A stretch of 64,000 bases of DNA. Source: UBA4408 sp002389785 (GTDB taxonomy: Bacteria > Bacteroidota > Bacteroidia > UBA4408). Below are positions 35,055-44,031 of this stretch, piece by piece (the first letter of the stretch is position 1; every line of letters starts with the position of its first letter). Under the pieces are notes generated by a model. That model did no database searches. It saw nothing but the letters and a program-made list of their open reading frames with translations, and had not been told where the DNA came from. The stretch covers positions 1-64,000 of the forward strand of contig DAORJK010000011.1 in the NCBI GenBank assembly GCA_035438985.1, given 5' to 3'. The position numbers were made by a program, and so were the translations under genes.

Positions 35055-35984
35055 ATGAAAACAAAATTACTTTTTTACACCCTTTTAATTTCTCTTTTTG
35101 CATCCTACAAAAGTTCTTATTCGCAAGTAAATACTTATTTGCAAAATAATCCGGTTTGGCAAATGACCAGCACTTGTACTTATGGCGGTTTTTGCATTAA
35201 AAATGAATTAATGAATTACTATGTAAAGGGCGATACCGTTATTGATACATTAGAGTATGCGCTGGTGTATAAAAAGGCACAAGGCTCTTTATTTTGGAAT
35301 GCCGGTGGGCAAAATTTTGGTTGTGAAGGAAATTATGCTACCATCGATGCTAATCCTTCCTATTTTATTCGTTCGTTTGATAAGCAAATGTACATTCGCT
35401 TGCCACAAGATACGGTAGAACAATTGCTCTATAATTTTGATTTGGCTGTGGGCGATACCTTGCCTTTGAGTTATACCAATTATGCATTAGACATTGTAGT
35501 TTCGGCCATTGATAGTGTTTACACAGCTCATGGCTACCGTAAGCGATTTACCTTGTCGGGTAATACCTGGTCGACCTATTTGTTAGAAGGTATAGGGCAT
35601 TCACGCGGATTGGTGGAACAATTAAAATCGGTGCCATTGTGTACTTACAACCTTACTTGTTTTGGATTAAATGATACTGCCTATTTTCCTGCACTTGGCT
35701 CAACCTGCGAAGTTGCCATCGGAATTTATGAATCTACTAAATTGCATTCCCTATCAGTGTATCCCAATCCTGCTTCAACCGGAATAAATTTCGATTATGC
35801 CGAGGATTTGCAAAATGCCCAACTTAAATTAGTGAACTTAGTAGGCGTTGCAGTATATCCTGAAATTAGCCAACAAAAAGGGAAAATGTATATTCAACCA
35901 AATAGCCTTAGTCCGGGAATTTATTTTTATGAATTTACTGCTACCGGAGCCGAAAAAAAGTTAGGAAAATTAATCATCAACTAA
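35055..35984 (+). CDS. Secreted protein with T9SS type A sorting domain
   Basis: This 309-residue protein starts with MKTKLLFYTLLISLFASYKSS, a signal peptide, and ends with a T9SS type A domain (LSVYPNPASTGINFDY ... GKLIIN). The middle (about residues 25-235) has paired cysteines (TCTYGGFC, PLCTYNLTC) and no family I recognise. The ATG at 35055 is used in preference to an upstream TTG. A TACTTTTG box at 34965-34972 could be its -7 element. Confidence 0.8.
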   Translation: MKTKLLFYTLLISLFASYKSSYSQVNTYLQNNPVWQMTSTCTYGGFCIKNELMNYYVKGDTVIDTLEYALVYKKAQGSLFWNAGGQNFGCEGNYATIDANPSYFIRSFDKQMYIRLPQDTVEQLLYNFDLAVGDTLPLSYTNYALDIVVSAIDSVYTAHGYRKRFTLSGNTWSTYLLEGIGHSRGLVEQLKSVPLCTYNLTCFGLNDTAYFPALGSTCEVAIGIYESTKLHSLSVYPNPASTGINFDYAEDLQNAQLKLVNLVGVAVYPEISQQKGKMYIQPNSLSPGIYFYEFTATGAEKKLGKLIIN

Positions 35985-35994
35985 ACGCCACACT

Positions 35995-36684
35995 ATGCTG
36001 CAAGTACCTGAATACGTTTCTATCGTATTTAGTTTAACTACTTTTTTCAGCATCTATTTTTTTTATAGAGCTAGTCAAAATTCTAAAACAATTTTGTTGG
36101 TACTGTTGGTATGGATGTTCTTGCAGGCCTTGTTGGCTTATTCAGGTTTTTATACCAATACTGGCAGCATGCCACCGCGACTTATTTTTGGATTATTGCC
36201 AACTTTTATAAGCATTGCAGTATTATTTTCTATTCCATCGGGAAAGCATTTTATTAAAAGTTTGTCGCCTACCCATTTACTCTTAGTTCACACTTTACGT
36301 TTACCGGTTGAGCTGGTATTATATTGGCTTTCGCTGTATAAAGCAGTTCCCGTAATCATGACTTTTGAAGGAGCCAACTACGATATATTTTCAGGCATAA
36401 GCGCCCTTGTACTTTTGCTTTTAACACTTCGAAAGCAGCCTGTATCAAGCAGCTTGCTTGTAGGGTGGAACTTGGTATGTTTGGGATTGCTAGCTACCAT
36501 TGTAGGTATAGCAGTACTTTCGGCTCCATTTCCGTTTCAGCAATTGGCCTTCGATCAGCCGAATGTTGCAGTACTTTATTTTCCATTTGTGTGGCTGCCA
36601 ACTGTGGTAGTTCCATTGGTATTGCTGGCGCACCTGGCAGCTTTGTATCAGCTCTTAAGTAAAACAAAAAATCCTTTGCCCTAA
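35995..36684 (+). CDS. Hypothetical multi-pass membrane protein
   Basis: This 229-residue protein has about seven hydrophobic segments (for example FSLTTFFSIYFFY, ILLVLLVWMFLQALLA, LIFGLLPTFISIAVLF, ISALVLLLLTL and VWLPTVVVPLVLLAHLAALY), so it sits in the inner membrane. No motif identifies its function. It begins 10 bp after the preceding T9SS gene and is probably in one operon with it. It ends at a bidirectional terminator (36666-36702). Confidence 0.65.
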   Translation: MLQVPEYVSIVFSLTTFFSIYFFYRASQNSKTILLVLLVWMFLQALLAYSGFYTNTGSMPPRLIFGLLPTFISIAVLFSIPSGKHFIKSLSPTHLLLVHTLRLPVELVLYWLSLYKAVPVIMTFEGANYDIFSGISALVLLLLTLRKQPVSSSLLVGWNLVCLGLLATIVGIAVLSAPFPFQQLAFDQPNVAVLYFPFVWLPTVVVPLVLLAHLAALYQLLSKTKNPLP

Positions 36685-36702
36685 TTCAGCAATGGATTTT
36701 TT
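36666..36702. terminator. Bidirectional terminator between convergent genes
   Basis: AAAAAATCC-T-TTGC (36666-36679) pairs with GCAA-T-GGATTTTTT (36689-36702) with one internal T-T mismatch. The stem is flanked by A and T runs, so it can serve the genes on both sides. Confidence 0.75.
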
Positions 36703-36713
36703 ATTTGTAATTC

Positions 36714-37640
36714 TTATTCTTTCACAAAACGAAGTACTTGTTTTGTATCGTTAGTCGTTACTTCCAGCAAATAAATTCCTGTATTTAAATTTTGCAAGTC
36801 AAGAATGTTGCTGTTTTGCAAAGGAATTAATTCTTTTCCAAGCAAGGATAATACTCTTGCACCCACAGCTTCATTGCTCGCCAGTTGAATACGCAACTGA
36901 TTTCCGGCAGGATTAGGTACTAATTGAATCTTATTTTGTGCTATAGCTGATGGCTGATCTATGCTTGTAACTAAATTAAATCCAATTTGATCAATTAGCA
37001 AGCGAGTGCCCAGAGAGGGCTGCTTATAACCGGGATTTGCTGTGTAAAAATTACTAAAGCGCAAACTGTAATATGCAGCAAGCGCATTTGAGGTGTACAC
37101 TACCGGAGCATAAATTTCGGTATAAGTTTGGGTGGAATCGCTAAGTAATATTTCGCATTCTCCGGTGCTGTTTCCCAAGCTATCGTACAAAGTAAGCAAA
37201 GCGTAAGCAGTATCTCCGTTTACGGGGAAATATTTATAATGAAAACCAAAATTGATAGGAGCAAAGGGATTGAAAGCAGTAGCATTGGTAGGAACTAAAT
37301 TTAAAATACCCCAAGAGCTAAACACCGAATCTTCATCTGAAGCAACTGCACCGGCTATACCGGTATTGCTGGTGTAATTCCAAGCATTGTGCAATTCAAG
37401 AGCATGGCTCCCGCTATAAGCATCGCTGGTAGGTGCATACAATGGACCATCAAACACAATTGAATCGCCATGCATTACCCCATTTGTATCGAGCCAGGCT
37501 TGAAAAAGATATACATTTCCCCAATTGGCTAAAGTTCCATCGGAGTTGAGTAAATTAAAATTACTGTTGGGTACTTGTGCAAATGCACTTAAGTGCAAAA
37601 AAGTACACAAAACGAAAAAGCTGTTTTTTAGAGTTTTCAT
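36714..37640 (-). CDS. Secreted protein with T9SS type A sorting domain
   Basis: This 308-residue protein has a signal peptide (residues 1-21, ending AFAQ). Its beta-rich body begins VPNSNFNLLNSDGTLANWG and includes YSGSHALELHN, resembling carbohydrate-binding or PCMD-like modules. It ends with a T9SS type A domain (IQLVPNPAGNQLRIQ ... VLRFVKE). It starts 17 bp after the stop of the next gene upstream (37658), so the two T9SS cargoes form an operon. Function unknown. Confidence 0.8.
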   Translation of the reverse strand: MKTLKNSFFVLCTFLHLSAFAQVPNSNFNLLNSDGTLANWGNVYLFQAWLDTNGVMHGDSIVFDGPLYAPTSDAYSGSHALELHNAWNYTSNTGIAGAVASDEDSVFSSWGILNLVPTNATAFNPFAPINFGFHYKYFPVNGDTAYALLTLYDSLGNSTGECEILLSDSTQTYTEIYAPVVYTSNALAAYYSLRFSNFYTANPGYKQPSLGTRLLIDQIGFNLVTSIDQPSAIAQNKIQLVPNPAGNQLRIQLASNEAVGARVLSLLGKELIPLQNSNILDLQNLNTGIYLLEVTTNDTKQVLRFVKE

Positions 37641-37657
37641 AAGGTAAAAGTAGAAGA

Positions 37658-39046
37658 TTAATGTATAAGTTTAGATGTCATAATAGTAGCAGCTTCTTGT
37701 TGTATGCTTAAAACATAACTCCCTTTTGGCAAAGAAGTTAAATTTATTTTACAAGAAGTATGTTGATTCAATAGTTTTTCTCGTATCCACAGCTTCCCAT
37801 CCATGCCATGTATACTCACTTGTAAGCATGAAGGACAGGATTGCGGCAGTTGGCTAATTTCAATAAATTCGTTGGCCGGATTGGGATACAACAATATGCC
37901 GGATTGTTCAACATTTACTTTTACCTCCGTTGGCAAAGTTCCCGTTAAGGTATAAATGCCCCGAGTGCTGGTGTTTATGTAGCCACCTGTATAGCCGGTA
38001 TTGCTTCCGGTAAAGGCACAAACGGTGTGTTGCTCAGTCGAATCTAATAAGGTCCAATGCATTCCTCCATCCACACTAATGGCCGAAAAGGCTGCATACA
38101 CCGAATCGTATTCGCTGGTAACAATAAAGGTATTGGCTGTACCCGGAACATAGCCTACATCGTATTTTGCAGAGCCATCATCCACGTTCAGCGAATTTAG
38201 TTCAATGGGCATGGGCGACCAGGTTAATCCACCATCGGTAGTAAACACGCTCGAATCGGCATCGGTACCACCACTGCTTCCGCTTCCTCCTCCAATGTAT
38301 TCAGAAGCAACCGCAATTCCATAGTTTTGATCACGAAAGGCAATTCCCTTTATTGAGTGATAAATGCAATTGGGCAGTACAGTCCAACTCATTCCTTGGT
38401 TGGTGCTTTTATAAAAATTGCCATATACATCGCCCAACCATATGGTATTACCAAGCACTTCATAAGCATTTAGTAAAAACTGGGTTGTGCCTCCACCAAC
38501 TATAGCTTGAGGCACTGGCAAGGCACCGTTAAATATCCAATTAGCACCTCCATTGGTGGTAATAAATACGGAAGAATCGCCCACAGCCACACCCTGATTG
38601 GAATCAAAGAAGTGTACAAAGCGGGCTGCATCTATAAAATTGGCACTCGATTGTTGCTGCCAACTTACTCCACCATTGTTCGTTTTGTAAATAGCACCAC
38701 TGGTATTGGTCGAAATATCGGCAGTAGCAATCCAGGCTGTACTTGCCGATAAGGCCGAAATACAAACCGGTGTATGGTTCGCAGGAAGGGCTATACTGCC
38801 TGCTGCCCAATTAATTCCGTTAACGGTTTTGGTAAAATAAGGTACTTGTCCGCCACAGGATCCGGCGCTGAATACCGATAAAATTCCCCATGCAATTGTA
38901 GGACTGGGTGCCGATATATCCACAACACAAACACCCGAGGGCGAAACTAACCCTGTTCCATGCTTTATCCAATTTTGAGATGTAGCGCTCGTTACCGAAA
39001 GCATAACGAGTAAATTTGTGAGTAACGTCAGTTTGATTTTTTTCAT
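37658..39046 (-). CDS. Secreted BNR/photosystem-stability-like propeller protein with T9SS type A domain
   Basis: This 462-residue protein has a signal peptide (to about residue 24, ATSQ) and a beta-propeller with Asp-box-like motifs: YKTNNGGVSWQQ, FITTNGGANWIF, YKSTNQGMSWTV, FTTDGGLTWSP and SVDGGMHWTL. It ends with a T9SS type A domain (ILLYPNPANEFIEIS ... TSKLIH). The architecture parallels the larger protein at 4001-6685. A TAGTTTTG box on the minus strand (39109-39102) lies 56 bp before the ATG. No enzymatic residue set is evident. Confidence 0.82.
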   Translation of the reverse strand: MKKIKLTLLTNLLVMLSVTSATSQNWIKHGTGLVSPSGVCVVDISAPSPTIAWGILSVFSAGSCGGQVPYFTKTVNGINWAAGSIALPANHTPVCISALSASTAWIATADISTNTSGAIYKTNNGGVSWQQQSSANFIDAARFVHFFDSNQGVAVGDSSVFITTNGGANWIFNGALPVPQAIVGGGTTQFLLNAYEVLGNTIWLGDVYGNFYKSTNQGMSWTVLPNCIYHSIKGIAFRDQNYGIAVASEYIGGGSGSSGGTDADSSVFTTDGGLTWSPMPIELNSLNVDDGSAKYDVGYVPGTANTFIVTSEYDSVYAAFSAISVDGGMHWTLLDSTEQHTVCAFTGSNTGYTGGYINTSTRGIYTLTGTLPTEVKVNVEQSGILLYPNPANEFIEISQLPQSCPSCLQVSIHGMDGKLWIREKLLNQHTSCKINLTSLPKGSYVLSIQQEAATIMTSKLIH

Positions 39047-39196
39047 GTTGCTTTTTTTTTAAGTTAGTAGTTGCGCCAAAAGGGCGATTAATTGATCGAC
39101 GCAAAACTAGGGGAGCAAGCATGCCTTTACCTAATTTTAGAAGTAGACATGAGGTGAACATTCGGTAAAAACAGGTAATCTAAATGTAACTTTTAC

Positions 39197-40843
39197 CTAA
39201 TTGTTGAGGTGTAAGATAAAATCGGTTAGATTTTCTTCGGTACTGAGTTGTAATTTTTTTCGCAAACGATAACGCGCAGTTTTTACACTATCGGGTGAGA
39301 TGTTAAGAATGCCTGCCATTTCTTTTATTGAAAGATTCATTTTAATTAAGGCACACAGCTTTAAGTCGTTAGGACTAATTTCGGGATAGGCTTGTTTTAA
39401 ACGGGCATAAAAATTTTTATTTAAACTTTCAAAGGAACTGTTAAAGTCGTTCCATTCCTTGTCGTGATTCATGCCTTTCGCAATAATTTTTTGCAAGGAA
39501 TTATCTTGATTGCTCGAGCTACTTTCGTCCAACTTGCTTTTAAGTTCCAGCATTAGCTCATTCTTTTGTAGCATTTGCAAAGTTAGGGCACTTAGCTGAC
39601 TTTCTTTATGTTCGAGCTCATTTTTCAATTGTTGCTCCTTTAATTTTTTTTGTTCGGCAGTAGCTTTCATCAATTCGTTTTGTGCCGCCAACAACAATTT
39701 ATTTCGCATATTAATGCGTTTTAAGAACACTACAATGGCAATTCCTAATAAGAGCAAAGCCACTATAATTGACCAAAGTAAATAGTTGGTGAGGGTAGCA
39801 ATGTTTTTTTCGCTTTGAATGGTATTCAATTCCCTTTCCTTTTCGCTTAAATGAAATTGTATTTCAAGGCTTTTGGTGATGTGCATTCTTTCCCAACTAG
39901 CCAGACTATCTTTTAAATTTTCAATTTTTTCATCCAGTTCAACCAGTTCAGCTAATTTGTTTTGTTGTTTTTTTAAACTTCTAAACTGTTTTAACGAATT
40001 CAGGTAAAAGGATTTATCGCTCAATCCTTCGGCTATTTCAATTGCCTTTGAAAGGGTATGTTCTGCGCTTTCAGAGGTGTTATCGAAACGTAATTGCCAG
40101 TCGCTCATTGCCAGCAATGCTGCCACTTGTGCTTGCCGGTTTCCGGTACTATCGGCAATTTTTAAGGCACGCTGCAAATAATGTTCACTTTGAATTTTGT
40201 TTCCGGCTTTTATTTCAAGTTGTGCTACACTAACATAAGAACCGGGCAAATAGGTGAAATTTTTAGTAAGCAAACGTTCTTGTAAAGCAGCTCTGTGAAA
40301 GTAGGCGGCTGAATCGCTGTTACCAAGGTTGCTATAAGCAATTCCAAGACTGTTGTAAATGAGCCCGATATAACCGCTAGTATCTTTTTCAGCAGCAAAA
40401 CCTGCTTGAGCTGCTTTGCTCAGTGAAATTGATTCACGGTATTTACCTTGTCTGCTTTTAATGGTGCTGATTAATTGTAAGCATTTGCATCGGCCTGTTA
40501 ATGCTGCATTGGGATCTGTGCTTTCGAGTTTTTTAAATTCGTCAAGCGCACGCAAACAATAACTTAAACCATTGGTATAGCTTACACCATAGGTGCAAAT
40601 GCCCATATTCAATAAAGCTTCAGCAACAGTACGCTGATTTTTTTCTTGTTTGGCAAGTTGAAAAGCCTTGTTGAAGTAGCGCAAGGCAGCGGTATCGTTG
40701 TCAACCACAAGCAGCTCCCATCCTTTGTTAAGGATGCTTTGCGAATTTTCAGCAGCTGGTAGTGTACGGCTAAAGGCGATAAAGAAACAAAGCACTACAA
40801 GTTTTTTCACGCAAGTGGAAATGAGTTGGGCAAAAGTGTGCAA
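39197..40843 (-). CDS. Membrane-bound TPR regulator with LuxR-type DNA-binding domain
   Basis: This 548-residue protein combines an N-terminal signal/anchor (residues 10-28), a periplasmic block of TPR helices (about 35-300), a transmembrane helix (about 353-375), a cytoplasmic coiled coil (about 380-445) and a C-terminal LuxR-type helix-turn-helix (about 488-545, LSIKEMAGILNISPDSVKTARYRLRKKL). It is a one-component sensor: the TPR part would bind something outside and the HTH bind DNA inside. The same layout is common in Bacteroidota. Signal and targets are unknown; the neighbouring T9SS operon is a candidate target only by position. Confidence 0.82.
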   Translation of the reverse strand: MHTFAQLISTCVKKLVVLCFFIAFSRTLPAAENSQSILNKGWELLVVDNDTAALRYFNKAFQLAKQEKNQRTVAEALLNMGICTYGVSYTNGLSYCLRALDEFKKLESTDPNAALTGRCKCLQLISTIKSRQGKYRESISLSKAAQAGFAAEKDTSGYIGLIYNSLGIAYSNLGNSDSAAYFHRAALQERLLTKNFTYLPGSYVSVAQLEIKAGNKIQSEHYLQRALKIADSTGNRQAQVAALLAMSDWQLRFDNTSESAEHTLSKAIEIAEGLSDKSFYLNSLKQFRSLKKQQNKLAELVELDEKIENLKDSLASWERMHITKSLEIQFHLSEKERELNTIQSEKNIATLTNYLLWSIIVALLLLGIAIVVFLKRINMRNKLLLAAQNELMKATAEQKKLKEQQLKNELEHKESQLSALTLQMLQKNELMLELKSKLDESSSSNQDNSLQKIIAKGMNHDKEWNDFNSSFESLNKNFYARLKQAYPEISPNDLKLCALIKMNLSIKEMAGILNISPDSVKTARYRLRKKLQLSTEENLTDFILHLNN

Positions 40844-40957
40844 TTTTTTTTAGTCTGAAAAGAGTAAACCAGCTGCACTAAATTATATCGTGTAATTTGC
40901 ATCAGCGAAGAAGTGTGATGAGTAGATTTACTTATCTTCACTCACAAATAAACTAAA

Positions 40958-41701
40958 ATGCAGGTAAGGTTAAATAAGTTCATCAGCGAAACGGGCATTT
41001 GTTCGCGACGTGAAGCCGATCGTTTAATTGAAAGAGGAAAGGTAACCGTAAACGGACAAGTAGCAGAATTGGGAACCAAAGTAAGCGAAGGAGATGTAGT
41101 GCATGTAAATGGAAAGCCTTTAAAAGAAAAGGAAGCAAGAGTGTACATTGCCTTTCATAAACCGGTAGGAATTACTTGTACTACCGACTTAAAAGACAAA
41201 GACAACATTATTGATTACTTAAAATTTCCCCAACGCATATTTCCGGTTGGTAGGTTGGATAAGGCTTCTGAAGGATTAATTTTTTTAACCAGCGATGGCG
41301 ATATTGTAAATAAAATATTGCGGGCGGGTAATAATCACGAAAAGGAATATATTGTAACAGTTGATAAACCGATCACTCCCGAGTTTATTATGCACATGAA
41401 AAACGGTGTGCACATTTTAGATACCGTAACCCAAAAGTGTTTTATTGTGCAGGAAGGTCAGGTAAAATTTAGGATTATACTGAAGCAAGGATTAAACCGA
41501 CAAATTCGACGCATGTGTGAAGCCCTTGATTATACAGTACTAAAATTGAAACGCATACGCATTATGAATGTAAAACTCGATGGTATAAACTACGGTGAAT
41601 GGAGGATGTTAAGCGAAGATGAACTTAGTACCATTTTAAATTTAGTGCAACATTCCAGTAAAACGGAAGAAGCTTCTTTGCTAAACGATGAAACCGATTG
41701 A
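40958..41701 (+). CDS. rluF: 23S rRNA pseudouridine synthase, RluF-like
   Basis: This 247-residue enzyme has an N-terminal S4 RNA-binding domain (about residues 3-52, RLNKFISETGICSRREADRLIERG) and a RsuA-type pseudouridine synthase domain. The catalytic aspartate is Asp101 in GRLDKASEGL, and the family motif LKQGLNRQIRRMCEAL follows. The arrangement and the DKDNIIDYL insertion match RluF (pseudouridine 2604 of 23S rRNA). It is convergent with the DbpA-like helicase, another likely 23S rRNA factor, with a single base between the two stops. Confidence 0.87.
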   Translation: MQVRLNKFISETGICSRREADRLIERGKVTVNGQVAELGTKVSEGDVVHVNGKPLKEKEARVYIAFHKPVGITCTTDLKDKDNIIDYLKFPQRIFPVGRLDKASEGLIFLTSDGDIVNKILRAGNNHEKEYIVTVDKPITPEFIMHMKNGVHILDTVTQKCFIVQEGQVKFRIILKQGLNRQIRRMCEALDYTVLKLKRIRIMNVKLDGINYGEWRMLSEDELSTILNLVQHSSKTEEASLLNDETD

Positions 41702-41702
41702 G

Positions 41703-43016
41703 TTAATCTGCAATCGCAAATTTTACCTTTTTGTTTTTGATTTTTTCTTCGCGGATAAGGCTGATAAGCTGCTTAATTTTACTACGTTTTATTGCTACAT
41801 AGGCCGAAAAATCGAGTACCGAAATTAAACCAATTTCATCTTTAGCCAGATTTCCTTTTTGATGCAGCATGCCGGCAATGTCGATTTTATTTATTTTATC
41901 TTTTTTACCGGCAGCAATGTACAAGGTTTGCCATTCGGGCAATGGAGGCAATTGCGGTTTTTTAGTTAATTCAATGGTTTCCACTTTTTGTTGAATGTAT
42001 TCAGGAAGGTGTTCGTTTGATGAAAGAATCAAATAAGCTTCTCCGCTGGCATGCATGCGCGCTGTGCGACCGTTGCGATGAATAAAACTTTCTTCATTCA
42101 CGGGTAATTGAAAATGTACGATGTTATCCAACTCAGGAATATCGAGTCCACGTGCAGCTAAATCAGTTGCAACCAGAATTTTTGTGCTGCCGTTTCTAAA
42201 TTTCAACAAGGCCCGTTCCCGATCTTGTTGTTCCATTTTACCGTGAAAAATTTCATGCTCCAATCCTTTTTCATGTAGCACTTCTGCAGCCATTTCCACG
42301 CTTTCACGCTGGTTGCAAAAAACGATGCTGTTGGTATTTCCCAATGCACACAGCAACAAAAACAAGCTATCTGTTTTATCGCGCGAAGGAGAGTGTACCA
42401 ATTTAATTTTTAATCTGCTTGGTGTTGCTTCAACAGCGCTTAAAAAATTAAGTTGTGTGGCTTGTTGAATACCGGTAAAGTCAGGTATTTCAGTCAAGTT
42501 AGTAGCAGAGGTAAGTATGCGTTGTTTCAGGTTTTTAAGATGCCTGAGCAAAAAGGACATGTCTTCCTGAAAGCCCATTTCAAGTGACTTATCAAATTCG
42601 TCGAGCACCAAATAGCCGCATTTTGAAAGGTCGATGGTGTGTTTGCGTATATGATGGGCAATACGTCCGGGAGTGCCAATGAGCAGGGCAGGGGCTTGCG
42701 ATAAATTATTTTGTTCAACCCTTGTTGAATGTCCGCCGTAACAGCAATTCACTTTTAATCCCGATTGCAATTGCCGCATAACTTGTTCAATTTGCAAGGC
42801 TAACTCGCGCGAAGGAACCACAATTAATGCCTGAATTTCTTTATTATCAGGATCCAATTTTTCAATCAGCGGTAGTAAATAAGCCAGTGTTTTTCCCGAA
42901 CCGGTAGGCGATAAAAGCACCAGGTCATTTCCCTTTTGTATACTTTCGGCAGCCTTCAGCTGCATGGGATTGAGCTGAGTTATGAATAGTTTTTCGAGTG
43001 CTTTCGCTAGATTCAT
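41703..43016 (-). CDS. DEAD-box RNA helicase, DbpA-like
   Basis: This 437-residue helicase has the Q motif region (ITQLNPMQLKAAE), Walker A SPTGSGKT at 36-43, PSRELA, TPGR, SAT, and the C-terminal motifs DLAARGLD and HRNGRTAR. Motif II reads DEFD (139-142) instead of DEAD; the Asp and Glu that bind Mg-ATP are kept. After the helicase core, residues about 360-437 resemble the DbpA RNA-binding domain that docks on 23S rRNA. The role is presumably large-subunit assembly. On its upstream side begins the cassette-like insertion at 43044. Confidence 0.85.
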   Translation of the reverse strand: MNLAKALEKLFITQLNPMQLKAAESIQKGNDLVLLSPTGSGKTLAYLLPLIEKLDPDNKEIQALIVVPSRELALQIEQVMRQLQSGLKVNCCYGGHSTRVEQNNLSQAPALLIGTPGRIAHHIRKHTIDLSKCGYLVLDEFDKSLEMGFQEDMSFLLRHLKNLKQRILTSATNLTEIPDFTGIQQATQLNFLSAVEATPSRLKIKLVHSPSRDKTDSLFLLLCALGNTNSIVFCNQRESVEMAAEVLHEKGLEHEIFHGKMEQQDRERALLKFRNGSTKILVATDLAARGLDIPELDNIVHFQLPVNEESFIHRNGRTARMHASGEAYLILSSNEHLPEYIQQKVETIELTKKPQLPPLPEWQTLYIAAGKKDKINKIDIAGMLHQKGNLAKDEIGLISVLDFSAYVAIKRSKIKQLISLIREEKIKNKKVKFAIAD

Positions 43017-43043
43017 AGGATGGTATTTATGGTAAGATGATTT

Positions 43044-43241
43044 AACGTGCTACGGCTTAGCGCAGTTTATTATTTGGGCTTAGGAGCACTGTCTTGTGGT
43101 CAAGAATATTGCAATAAAATTAACCAAATTTCTACCGAAAACTATATTGCAATATTTTTATTTGCACCAACTTTTTGCGAGTTTTTGAGTTTAGCCATTC
43201 TACAGTCTGCCCAAAATAAGACATTTCGCTTGCTAGCTGTT
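43044..43241 (-). repeat. Stem-loop element SL1 (attC-like candidate)
   Basis: The 198-bp element runs from AAC (43044) to GTT (43241). Its ends are imperfect inverted repeats (GCGCAGTTTATTATTTGGGC near 43060 against GCCCAAAATAAGACATTTCGC near 43209) that fold into a bulged stem. The centre contains a core shared with SL3 (43105-43181). On the minus strand it follows immediately after the DUF5615 stop and the motif GGCACTACCTATAAC. Two frames across it encode similar peptides in SL1 and SL3 only because the DNA is repeated. Confidence 0.6.
43105..43181 (+). repeat. 77-bp core repeat, copy 1
   Basis: This segment is repeated at 45965-46041 in the same orientation with 75 of 77 identical positions. 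It contains an inner inverted repeat AATATTGCAAT ... ATTGCAATATT enclosing an AT-rich loop. Confidence 0.9.
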
Positions 43242-43253
43242 ATAGGTAGTGCC

Positions 43254-43599
43254 CTAAGCGTCAATTTCAAGGCAACCGATGTCATTATAGCTAATGTCCT
43301 CGACAAATGCTTTTATAATTTCTGCATGATTCTCAAAAACTTTCACAAGATTGAGATTGGTGGTATTACCAAGTCTTAGCCAAATCACTTTAGGTGGGTG
43401 TCCATAAAGTGTGACAAGATCATAAAAGTCTGCGTCAAATGTTACAATTGTATAATTTGAGTCTTTTGCATATTCCCCAAATTTGTCTATCGGAAAAGTT
43501 CTCTAATTGTAATTCTCTAACTTGTCTTGCAAGCGGAAATAGTTTAGTAATTTGCTTAACAGTTCGGAAAGAAATATTTTGGTCAAAGAGAAGTTTCAC
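43254..43599 (-). pseudogene. Frameshifted DUF5615 PIN-like toxin
   Basis: From a GTG at 43599 the first frame reads KLLFDQNISFRTVKQITKLF ... DRQIW and then shifts. The second frame continues EYAKDSNYTIVTFDADFYD, HPPKVIWLRLGN and so on to a TAG at 43254. Deleting one base from the G4 tract (CCCC at 43475-43478) restores a protein of about 114 residues with the layout of DUF5615 PIN-like nucleases (acidic LFDQN and TFDADFYD motifs, then PPKVIWLR). It overlaps the DUF433 stop by 4 bp (GTGA), the usual order in these antitoxin-toxin pairs. Either the toxin is inactivated or the homopolymer count is a sequencing error. Confidence 0.75.
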
Positions 43600-43820
43600 G
43601 AAGCAATTCGTATTTTATGTTCTCTGTCAGCAGCATAAGAAAGAGCAGCTTTAATGTCCTCTTCAGTCAACTCAGGATAGTCTTCGATAATTTGAGCAGT
43701 CGTCATTCCAGATGCGAACCAGCCTAAAATGTCATAAACACTAATTCTCATTCCACGAATGGTTGGCTTACCAAATCGCACTTGAGAATCAATCGTAATA
43801 ATTTCAGAATAATGTTTCAT
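43596..43820 (-). CDS. DUF433 antitoxin
   Basis: This 74-residue protein (IITIDSQVRFGKPTIRGMRISVYDILGWFASGM ... IIEDYPELTEEDIKAALSYAADRE) is a clear DUF433 protein: a winged-helix VapB-like antitoxin that normally pairs with a DUF5615 nuclease. The partner lies downstream with a 4-bp overlap but carries a frameshift. The pair occupies the first of three cassette-like modules. No full promoter was identified ahead of it. Confidence 0.88.
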   Translation of the reverse strand: MKHYSEIITIDSQVRFGKPTIRGMRISVYDILGWFASGMTTAQIIEDYPELTEEDIKAALSYAADREHKIRIAS

Positions 43821-43883
43821 GGTTCTAAATTACAAAAATTCTAATTGTTTAGGCTAGCAGAAATTTGTTTGGGCATTACCTAT

Positions 43884-44008
43884 AACGGTTTGCGGGTTTA
43901 AGGAGTTGGAGGTTTCGGAGCACAAAACAGTCAACCAGCACAAAAGCTCAATTGGAAAACTGAACTTGAATGTAAGCACGTCACCCCGCATTACGCCAAA
44001 CGTGTGTT
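43884..44008 (-). repeat. Stem-loop element SL2 (attC-like candidate)
   Basis: This 125-bp element runs from AAC (43884-43886) to GTT (44006-44008). The ends pair in part: GTTTGCGGG (about 43889-43897) against CCCGC ... CAAAC (43985-44001), with an unpaired ATTACGC bulge. It differs in sequence from SL1 and SL3. The flanking motif GTTGGGC (44006-44012) has the form GTTRRRY. On the minus strand it follows the ATPase module and precedes the toxin-antitoxin module. Confidence 0.5.
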
Positions 44009-44031
44009 GGGCGTTCTTTCTTCTCTTTCTG

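Noticed and set aside
43047..43379. 110-residue plus-strand ORF resembling part of the ORF at 45871-46053
   Set aside because: The shared peptide is simply the 77-bp DNA repeat read in the same frame; both frames cross stem-loop elements, and the first is antisense to the DUF5615 gene.
43254..43599. Programmed frameshift in the DUF5615 gene
   Set aside because: The G4 tract is short and has no slippery heptamer or downstream structure typical of programmed shifting; mutation or sequencing error is simpler.
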